From positions 1 through 12,795 of the forward strand of contig JADHOK010000031.1 in NCBI GenBank assembly GCA_016779015.1: a stretch of 12,795 nucleotides of DNA, given 5' to 3'. Below the pieces are notes generated by a model, which was not told the origin of the DNA, searched no databases, and saw only the letters and a list, made by a program, of their open reading frames with translations. This DNA comes from PS1 clade bacterium (GTDB lineage: Bacteria > Pseudomonadota > Alphaproteobacteria > RS24). Below are positions 7,666 to 12,795 of this stretch, piece after piece. Numbering within the stretch: the stretch's first letter is position 1; the number at the start of each line of letters is the position of its first letter. The translations under genes were made by a program, and so were the position numbers.

Positions 7666-8790
7666 ATGAATTTCGATTTTTCCGACGACCAGAAAATGCT
7701 GAAAGATCAAGCGCGCAAGTTCCTCGAGGACAAGTGCAGCTATGACGATGTCCGCACCATTCTGGAAAGCGATGACAGCCATCATGACGGCGTTTGGAAC
7801 GGCCTGTGCGAGCTGGGGTTTGCCGGTGCCGCTATTCCGGAGGAATTTGGCGGCCTTGGTCTGGGCGCGCTGGAGCTATGCGTGATTGCTGAAGAACTGG
7901 GCCGCGCCGCCGCGCCGGTGCCGTTTTCCTCTTCTATCTATATGTTTGCCGAAGCAATGAAACTGGCCGCGTCTGATGACCAGAAATCGGCTTGGCTGCC
8001 GCAAATCGCTTCCGGCGAAATCATCGGCACATTGGCCTCGGCAGAGGGCACGCAAGCGCCCAGCCCGCGCACCGTTAAAGCGACTTTCAAAGGTGGCAAG
8101 CTGAGCGGTCGCAAATTGCCGGTGCCCGATGGCGAGACCGCTTCGGTCGCCGTGGTGTTGGCCAATACAGGCGGTTCGGGCGAGCAAGCCTTATCTTTGG
8201 TGCTGGTAGACCTCAATCAAGACGGCGTCACACGCTCTGCGGTCGATACGGTCGACCCAACGCGCGGCCATGCCGAGATTAATTTCGACAATGCCGAGGC
8301 CAGTCTCATCGGTGATGAAGGCGATGGCTGGGCGCTGCTCAAGCGCGTGGAAGCCGGTGCCGCGGTTCTGGTCGCTTTCGAGCAGGTCGGGGGCACACAA
8401 GCGGCGCTCGATATGGCCAAGGATTATTCGCTCGACCGCTATGCATTCGGTCGTCAAATCGGTTCTTATCAGGCGATTAAGCACCGTCTGGCGGATATGT
8501 ATGTGAAGCTCGAATTGGCGCGCTCCAACGCTTATTACGGTGCCATGATATTGTCGGAAGGTGGAGCGGAGCTGGAACTGGCGGCCGCCTCGGCGCGCAT
8601 TTCGGCCACTGAAGCCTATCGCTTTGCAGCGCAGGAATGCATCCAGGTGCATGGCGGCATCGGCTTTACGTGGGAAGCCAATCCGCAATTTCATTATCGT
8701 CGGTCAAAACTTTTGGCTCTGTCTCTGGGCAGCGCCAGCCGGTGGAAAGACAGGCTCGTCGCCGAGCTTGAAAAGAGTAACGTCGCCTAA
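7666..8790 (+). CDS. Acyl-CoA dehydrogenase family protein, FAD-binding subunit lacking the catalytic base
   Basis: This 374-residue acyl-CoA dehydrogenase fold protein has an N-terminal helical domain (to about 115, with IPEEFGGLGLG), a middle beta domain (about 116-215) and a C-terminal helical domain. The motif YAFGRQIGSYQAIKH (R263 in FGR) is the conserved part that contacts FAD pyrophosphate across the dimer interface, and VHGGIGFTWE follows near the end. What is missing is telling. The family signature xSExxxGSD around the flavin is replaced by ASAEGTQAPSP. The isovaleryl-CoA-dehydrogenase-type catalytic Glu position reads Ala in VEAGAAVL. The medium-chain-type Glu position (YEGT) reads LGSAS. 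It is therefore probably inactive alone and works as one half of a heteromer with the next gene, like the small subunit of PimC/PimD-type or FadE/ChsE-type alpha2beta2 enzymes. Substrate is unknown. Its final codons lie inside a repeat. Confidence 0.88.
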   Translation: MNFDFSDDQKMLKDQARKFLEDKCSYDDVRTILESDDSHHDGVWNGLCELGFAGAAIPEEFGGLGLGALELCVIAEELGRAAAPVPFSSSIYMFAEAMKLAASDDQKSAWLPQIASGEIIGTLASAEGTQAPSPRTVKATFKGGKLSGRKLPVPDGETASVAVVLANTGGSGEQALSLVLVDLNQDGVTRSAVDTVDPTRGHAEINFDNAEASLIGDEGDGWALLKRVEAGAAVLVAFEQVGGTQAALDMAKDYSLDRYAFGRQIGSYQAIKHRLADMYVKLELARSNAYYGAMILSEGGAELELAAASARISATEAYRFAAQECIQVHGGIGFTWEANPQFHYRRSKLLALSLGSASRWKDRLVAELEKSNVA

Positions 8791-8858
8791 GGCGGCATAA
8801 ACCTAAAGTCGCCTGAGGCGGCAAAAACCTAAAGTCGCCTAAGGCGGCACCAGTTAAA
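8782..8858 (+). repeat. Three tandem 26-bp hairpin repeats spanning the stop codon of the first dehydrogenase gene
   Basis: Three adjacent units occupy 8782-8807, 8808-8833 and 8834-8858 (26, 26 and 25 bases). Each begins GTCGCC-TRA-GGCGGC and ends in an A-rich tail close to ATAAACCTAAA. The first 15 bases fold as a 6-bp stem (one G-U pair) with a 3-base loop. A fourth, degraded copy (12 of 16 bases of the head) starts at 8859. In unit 1 the bases GTC GCC TAA are the last two codons (Val, Ala) and the stop of the upstream gene. Units 2 and 3 repeat the same codon-plus-stop string, TGA then TAA. No spacers are present, so this is not a CRISPR array. It may stabilise the upstream mRNA or tune the ratio of the two subunits. 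Confidence 0.85.
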
Positions 8859-8911
8859 GTAGCTTGATGCAGCACATCTCGTATCGGCTGGCATGTAAAG
8901 AGATGAACATC

Positions 8912-8919
8912 AGGAAGGA
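8912..8919 (+). promoter_or_regulatory. Strong ribosome-binding site of the second dehydrogenase gene
   Basis: AGGAAGGA lies eight bases before the ATG at 8928. It is the most canonical Shine-Dalgarno sequence in the dehydrogenase unit and sits after the hairpin repeats. The second subunit is therefore set up for independent, efficient initiation rather than coupling to the first. Confidence 0.7.
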
Positions 8920-8927
8920 CAGTTAAA

Positions 8928-10169
8928 ATGGATTTTAACGATACCCCAGAAGAAGCAAAATTCCGCGCTGAAGTGCGCGAATGGCTGAGCGCGAATGCCA
9001 AGCCGAAAGACCCGAGCAAAGTAAAAGCCGGTGTCTCGACGAAATCTGAGGCCGAGCGTCTGGAGCGTGCCAAAGAATGGCAAGCCAAAAAAGCCGCCGC
9101 CGGTTATGCCGCGATTACCTGGCCGACCGAATATGGCGGACTGGGTGGCACGCCGATTCAATCGGTGATTTACAGCCAAGAAGAGTCGAAATTCGACGTG
9201 CCCGGCGGTTTCTTTGAAATCGGCCTCGGCATGTGCATTCCGACCATGATGAAATGGGCGACCAAAGAGCAATGCGACCGTTATGTGAAACCGGCGCTTT
9301 ATGGCGAAGAGATTTGGTGCCAATTATTCTCCGAACCGGCCGCCGGTTCCGACGTTGCGGGTCTGCGCACCAAATGCGAAAAAGACGGCGATGAATGGGT
9401 CATTAACGGCCAGAAAGTTTGGACGTCGGGCGCGCATTTTTGCGATTACGGCATTATCGTTACGCGCTCCGACCCGACCGTGCCGAAGCATAAAGGTCTG
9501 ACCTTTTTCTTCCTCGATATGAAAACGCCGGGCATTGAAATTCGCCCGATTAAGCAAATTTCAGGCGGCAGCGGTTTCAACGAAGTGTTCTTCAATGATG
9601 TGCGTGTGCCCGACGCCCAGCGTCTCGGCGATGTCGGCGAGGGCTGGAAGGTGTCGTTGACGACGCTGATGAATGAGCGTCTGGCCATCGGTCAGGGCAG
9701 CGGTGTCGATTATGAAGAGCTGCTGAAACTGGCGCGCGAAACCGAATTGGAAAACGGCCCGGCGATTAAGGACTCCAATGTCCGCGAAAAGCTGGCCGAT
9801 TGGTATGTGCAGTCGCAAGGTCTGAAATACACCAAATTCCGCACGCTGACGGCGCTGTCGAAAGGCCAAGTGCCGGGGCCGGAAAGCTCCATCGGTAAAA
9901 TCGTCTCGGGGCCGAAAATGCAGGATTTGGCGAGCTTCGCCATGGATATTCAGGGCCAAGGCGGGGTCATGCACGACGTCGAGGAAAGCCCGATGGCCGG
10001 TGCTTTCCAGAACCAGTGGATCGGCGCAGCCGGCTATCGTATCGCCGGTGGCACGGATGAAATCCTCCGCAATATCGTGTCGGAACAGGTGCTCGGCCTG
10101 CCGCAGGATATTCGCGTCGATAAAAACGTGCCGTTCAATGAATTGCCCGGTGCCGGTAGCAAAAAGTAA
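8928..10169 (+). CDS. Acyl-CoA dehydrogenase, catalytic-Glu-bearing subunit
   Basis: This 413-residue flavoprotein subunit oxidises an acyl-CoA to the 2,3-enoyl-CoA. The first dehydrogenase signature is intact: LFSEPAAGSDVAG with S135, E136, G140, S141 and D142. KVWTSGAHFCDYG follows in the beta domain. E250 in LMNERLAIG falls where isovaleryl-CoA dehydrogenase and the Mycobacterium FadE26/ChsE4 subunit carry their catalytic Glu. The medium-chain-type position is Gly374 in AGGTDEILRN. The FGRxI motif expected about 25-30 residues after the catalytic region is replaced by NGPAIKD (276-282), so FAD must be completed by the partner encoded upstream, which has that motif. This complementarity supports an obligate heterotetramer. 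Substrates of such enzymes include steroid side chains, dicarboxylic and branched acyl-CoAs; nothing here chooses between them. An intrinsic terminator follows. Confidence 0.92.
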   Translation: MDFNDTPEEAKFRAEVREWLSANAKPKDPSKVKAGVSTKSEAERLERAKEWQAKKAAAGYAAITWPTEYGGLGGTPIQSVIYSQEESKFDVPGGFFEIGLGMCIPTMMKWATKEQCDRYVKPALYGEEIWCQLFSEPAAGSDVAGLRTKCEKDGDEWVINGQKVWTSGAHFCDYGIIVTRSDPTVPKHKGLTFFFLDMKTPGIEIRPIKQISGGSGFNEVFFNDVRVPDAQRLGDVGEGWKVSLTTLMNERLAIGQGSGVDYEELLKLARETELENGPAIKDSNVREKLADWYVQSQGLKYTKFRTLTALSKGQVPGPESSIGKIVSGPKMQDLASFAMDIQGQGGVMHDVEESPMAGAFQNQWIGAAGYRIAGGTDEILRNIVSEQVLGLPQDIRVDKNVPFNELPGAGSKK

Positions 10170-10191
10170 AACCGCTGCCGACAAAGTTTTG

Positions 10192-10226
10192 AAAGCCCGC
10201 GAGAGAGACCTCGCGGGCTTTTTCTT
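10192..10226 (+). terminator. Rho-independent terminator after the dehydrogenase pair
   Basis: A perfect 12-bp stem, AAAGCCCGCGAG (10192-10203) with CTCGCGGGCTTT (10210-10221), encloses a 6-base loop AGAGAC. The 3' arm runs into a T-rich tail (TTTTTCTT from 10219). It begins 22 bases after the stop codon and ends about 33 bases before dusA, so it closes the dehydrogenase transcription unit on the plus strand. Confidence 0.93.
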
Positions 10227-10259
10227 GCCCATTTGGCCGAAAAAGGCGACAAAGACGGC

Positions 10260-11282
10260 ATGAGTTTAACGGCTGAGAGCATTCGTTTTTCTGTCGCGCC
10301 GATGATGGATTGGACCGACCGGCATGACCGCTTTTTCATGCGGCTGATGTCGAAGCGCGCGCGCCTTTACACCGAAATGGTGACGGCCGATGCGGTGCGT
10401 TTCGGCGACCGTGACAAGCTGCTGGCTTATAATCCGGAAGAGCATCCGCTGGCCCTGCAATTGGGCGGCAGCGATCCGGCTGCGTTGGCCGAAGCGGCGA
10501 AAATCGGAGAAGATTTCGGCTATGACGAGATAAATCTCAATGTTGGGTGTCCATCCGACCGTGTTCAATCGGGGCGCTTCGGCGCGTGTCTGATGCAAGC
10601 GCCTGAGCTGGTCGCCGATTGTGTGGCCGCCATGCGCGCGGCGGTGCGTTTGCCGGTAACGGTCAAATCGCGCATCGGTGTCGATGACCAAGAGCCGCGC
10701 GAGGCGCTGTTCACTTTGGTTGAGCAATGCCGCAACGCCGGCGTCACGCATTTTATCGTGCATGCGCGCAAAGCGTGGCTGGAGGGGCTAAGCCCGAAAG
10801 AAAACCGCTATATCCCGCCGCTCGATTACGCGCTGGTTTACGCTTTGAAACAGGCGCATCCCGGGCTTTTGATTTCCATCAATGGCGGTATTGAGACGCT
10901 GGCCGACAGCGCCGCGCATCTTGAGCATGTGGACGGCGTGATGCTGGGCCGCGCGCCGTATAAAAACCCGTATCTGCTGGCCGATATCGACCGGCAGCTA
11001 TTCGGCGACCGGACGACGGCACTGCCGCGCGCTGAAATCGTCGCGCAGCTTATCCCTTATGCTGAGAAATTGGTCGCGAATGGCACGCCGCTGCACGCGT
11101 TGACGCGCCATGTTATGGGGCTTTTCCAGGGCCAACCGGGCGGGCGTCTGTGGCGGCGGCATCTTAGTGAAAATGCGCCCCAACGCGCCGATGACCCGCG
11201 CATATTGCTGGAGGCGCTGGCGCTGGTGGAAGCCGAACAAGCCAAGAAAGCGGCGCGCGATATGATGCAGGAGGTCGGCTAG
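10260..11282 (+). CDS. dusA: tRNA-dihydrouridine(20/20a) synthase DusA
   Basis: DusA is an FMN- and NADPH-dependent cytoplasmic enzyme that reduces uridines 20 and 20a in the tRNA D-loop. From the ATG at 10260 the protein has 340 residues and begins shortly before the hallmark SVAPMMDWTDRHDR (residues 11-24). The catalytic Cys is C97 in NVGCPSDRVQSGRFGACLM. K136 (VKSRIG), H168 (HARKAWLEGLSPKENR), the NGGI phosphate loop and GRAPYKNPYLL complete the FMN/tRNA site and point to the DusA rather than the DusB or DusC subfamily. An in-frame TTG at 10233 would extend the protein by nine residues, but it lies just after the upstream terminator with no ribosome-binding site, so the ATG is preferred. 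The gene ends just before, and contains the ribosome-binding site of, the permease gene. Confidence 0.96.
   Translation: MSLTAESIRFSVAPMMDWTDRHDRFFMRLMSKRARLYTEMVTADAVRFGDRDKLLAYNPEEHPLALQLGGSDPAALAEAAKIGEDFGYDEINLNVGCPSDRVQSGRFGACLMQAPELVADCVAAMRAAVRLPVTVKSRIGVDDQEPREALFTLVEQCRNAGVTHFIVHARKAWLEGLSPKENRYIPPLDYALVYALKQAHPGLLISINGGIETLADSAAHLEHVDGVMLGRAPYKNPYLLADIDRQLFGDRTTALPRAEIVAQLIPYAEKLVANGTPLHALTRHVMGLFQGQPGGRLWRRHLSENAPQRADDPRILLEALALVEAEQAKKAARDMMQEVG
11269..11274 (+). promoter_or_regulatory. Ribosome-binding site of the TauE/SafE permease, inside the dusA 3' end
   Basis: AGGAGG is a perfect Shine-Dalgarno core, ten bases before the ATG at 11285 and within the last codons of dusA. Only two bases separate the dusA stop from that ATG, so the two genes are probably co-translated. 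Confidence 0.75.
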
Positions 11283-11284
11283 TT

Positions 11285-12100
11285 ATGGAAGCTGAGCTGG
11301 TGGTGCTGGCCGTCGTCTTGCTGGTCGCAGGTTTTGTGTCGGGCATTGTCGCCGGTCTGCTGGGGGTTGGCGGCGGCATGATTTTGGTGCCGGTATTGTT
11401 TCAGGCATTTTTGTTTTTTGACCTGCCGACGCATTTGCAAATCCATATGGCGGTGGCGAGTTCGATGGCGATTATTTGCTTCACCGGCTCGCTGTCGGCG
11501 CGCAGTCATTTCAAACGCGGCGCGGTTGATATGGATGTGGTGAAAAGCTGGGGCGGCTTTATCGCCGTTGGGGCGCTGGTTGGCGCTGTGGCGGCGCGCT
11601 TCATCGCCCCCGCCGGCTTAAAAATTATTTTCGCGACACTGGCGTTGAGCATGGCGGCCCGCATGTTGCTGAATAAAAACCCGGGCGAGGCAGGCACGGC
11701 CAGCATTGGTGCGGCGGTGCAAAAATCTTTGGCCTCGCTGGTTGGTTTCTTTTCGGCGCTGATGGGTATTGGCGGCGGCACATTGTCGGTGCCGCTATTG
11801 AACGCGTCGGGCCGCGATGTATTGCGCGCGGTCGGCACGTCTTCGGTATTCGGTGTGTTCATCGCGGTGCCGGCGGCCATCGGTTTCATGATTGGCGGTT
11901 GGTCATTACCCGACTTGCCCGCTTACGCCGTCGGCTATGTCAATTTACTGGCCGTCGCCGTCATCATCCCGACCAGTATGCTCGGCGCGCCTTTGGGCGC
12001 GAGACTGGCGCACCGTCTCACCAAAAAAACGCTGAACGCCATCTTTGCCGGATTTCTCATCGTCAGCGGCGGGCGCATGCTGATTGCTATTTTTGTCTAA
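11285..12100 (+). CDS. TauE/SafE (TSUP) family membrane permease
   Basis: This 271-residue inner-membrane protein has about eight hydrophobic helices arranged as two related halves, as expected for the TauE/SafE (former DUF81) family, whose members move sulphite, sulphonates or other sulphur-containing organic anions. The duplicated signature is visible as GLLGVGGGMILVP (residues 25-37) and LMGIGGGTLSVP (about 159-170), each starting one half. The basic loop SARSHFKRGAVD is typical of the cytoplasmic loop of the first half. Length matches the family. It follows dusA by two bases with a strong internal ribosome-binding site. Substrate and direction cannot be told from the sequence, and co-transcription with dusA need not imply a shared role. 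The stop overlaps the stop of the convergent mutase gene. Confidence 0.9.
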   Translation: MEAELVVLAVVLLVAGFVSGIVAGLLGVGGGMILVPVLFQAFLFFDLPTHLQIHMAVASSMAIICFTGSLSARSHFKRGAVDMDVVKSWGGFIAVGALVGAVAARFIAPAGLKIIFATLALSMAARMLLNKNPGEAGTASIGAAVQKSLASLVGFFSALMGIGGGTLSVPLLNASGRDVLRAVGTSSVFGVFIAVPAAIGFMIGGWSLPDLPAYAVGYVNLLAVAVIIPTSMLGAPLGARLAHRLTKKTLNAIFAGFLIVSGGRMLIAIFV

Positions 12101-12795
12101 ATCTTTTGATCGTAATCGCCGACCTCTTCATAAGAAGAAAGCAGCGTGTCGATTTCTTTGAACATTGCGCGCATATTGTCTTCTGAGACCGGGCTTTCAA
12201 CGACCACGACCAGTCCGGGGATATTTGACGAGGCACGCACCAGCCCCCATGTGCCATCTTCGAGCGTGATGCGCACGCCATTCACCGTTACCAAATCACG
12301 AATGCTCTGGCCGATAAGTGTGCCGCCATTGGCTGCCAGTTTTTCAAAATGCGCAATGGCGCGGTCAACGACCTCATATTTTTTCAGGTCATCGCAATAG
12401 GGCGACATGGTCGGTGAGCCATAGGTGACAGGCAGCGAGCGGCGCAAGTCGGCCATGCTGGCATCGTCCGCGCGCTCCAGCATGTCGCAAATAGCGATAG
12501 CGGTAACAATGCCATCGTCATAGCCGCGCCCCACCGGCGCGTTGAAAAAGAAGTGTCCCGATTTCTCAAAGCCGGCCAGCGCTCCAATTTCATGCGTGTG
12601 GCGTTTCATATAAGAATGTCCGGTCTTCCAATATTGCGTGGTCGCCCCGGCCGCTTGCAGCTCCGGGTCAGTCATAAACAAGCCGGTCGACTTCACATCG
12701 GCGACAAACACCGCGCCATCGTGTTGGCGCGCCAAGTCGCGGCCGACCAGCACGCCCATTTTATCGGCAAAGATTTCTTCACCCTCATTATCCAC
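12097..12795 (-). CDS. Phosphomannomutase/phosphoglucomutase (C-terminal part, cut by right edge)
   Basis: About 232 residues of an alpha-D-phosphohexomutase, which interconverts hexose 6- and 1-phosphates for sugar-nucleotide, lipopolysaccharide and exopolysaccharide synthesis. The visible part appears to start just after the metal-binding DGDGDR loop, so the phosphoserine loop and first two domains lie beyond the window. Domain 3 shows ADVKST and the sugar-binding loop GFEKSGHFFF, a variant of the family GEMSGH motif. Domain 4 has the phosphate-binding loop RASSNIP, where most relatives read RxSNTEP or RPSGTEP. These variants suggest a distinct subfamily, so I do not choose between algC/manB/pgm/exoC names. 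The GTG at 12793-12795 is only the last in-window codon, not a start. The 3' end overlaps the permease stop by four bases on the opposite strand. Confidence 0.88.
   Translation of the reverse strand: MDNEGEEIFADKMGVLVGRDLARQHDGAVFVADVKSTGLFMTDPELQAAGATTQYWKTGHSYMKRHTHEIGALAGFEKSGHFFFNAPVGRGYDDGIVTAIAICDMLERADDASMADLRRSLPVTYGSPTMSPYCDDLKKYEVVDRAIAHFEKLAANGGTLIGQSIRDLVTVNGVRITLEDGTWGLVRASSNIPGLVVVVESPVSEDNMRAMFKEIDTLLSSYEEVGDYDQKI

Noticed and set aside
8782..8858. Repeat hairpins as an intrinsic terminator between the two dehydrogenase genes
   Set aside because: Short stems followed by A-rich, not T-rich, sequence on the plus strand. T-runs appear only on the minus strand, where no upstream gene needs termination.
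8782..8880. Repeats as a miniature CRISPR array
   Set aside because: Units are directly contiguous with no spacers and no cas genes are nearby; they are simple tandem repeats.
10260..10350. dusA 5' end as an occupied attachment site for an integrative element
   Set aside because: dusA is a known integration target, but no integrase, direct repeat or foreign-looking segment is present next to it here.

Overview
The window looks like ordinary alphaproteobacterial chromosome: moderately high GC, GCG/CTG/GGC-rich codons and almost no intergenic space. It holds nine protein genes, two of them cut by the window edges. The order ccmE-ccmF-ccmH, an OmpR-type two-component pair, then glnE resembles what I remember from the cycHJKL to glnE region of rhizobia. 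A Hyphomicrobiales- or Parvibaculales-like organism is therefore a reasonable guess, but the sequence does not settle the genus. I saw no tRNA, rRNA, CRISPR array, transposase or phage gene.

Bases 1-7583 look like one tightly packed plus-strand operon. The end of ccmE overlaps ccmF (ATGA). ccmF overlaps ccmH (TGATG), completing the haem-loading and haem-ligation part of System I cytochrome c maturation. Nineteen bases later comes a response regulator that overlaps a membrane histidine kinase (ATGA). The kinase overlaps glnE (TGATG), the bifunctional adenylyltransferase that controls glutamine synthetase. Envelope cytochrome assembly, an orphan-looking sensor system and nitrogen control thus appear to share a transcript.

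Bases 7584-10226 form a separate fatty or other acyl-CoA unit. A short intergenic region carries an imperfect palindrome and a possible promoter. It is followed by two different acyl-CoA dehydrogenase subunits and a strong intrinsic terminator. The two subunits have complementary losses: the first keeps the FAD-contacting FGR motif but has no catalytic Glu, and the second has the Glu but no FGR motif. This is the signature of an obligate heteromeric (alpha2beta2-type) dehydrogenase. Between them lie three tandem 26-bp hairpin units, the first of which supplies the last two codons and the stop codon of the upstream gene.

Bases 10227-12100 carry dusA (tRNA dihydrouridine synthase A) and a coupled TauE/SafE-family membrane permease. 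The permease meets, tail to tail with a 4-bp overlap, the 3' part of a minus-strand phosphomannomutase/phosphoglucomutase gene that runs off the right edge.

No wholly new system stands out. The points most worth a second look are the stop-codon-containing hairpin repeats, the split active site of the dehydrogenase pair, the palindrome upstream of that pair, and the two-component system embedded between ccm and glnE.
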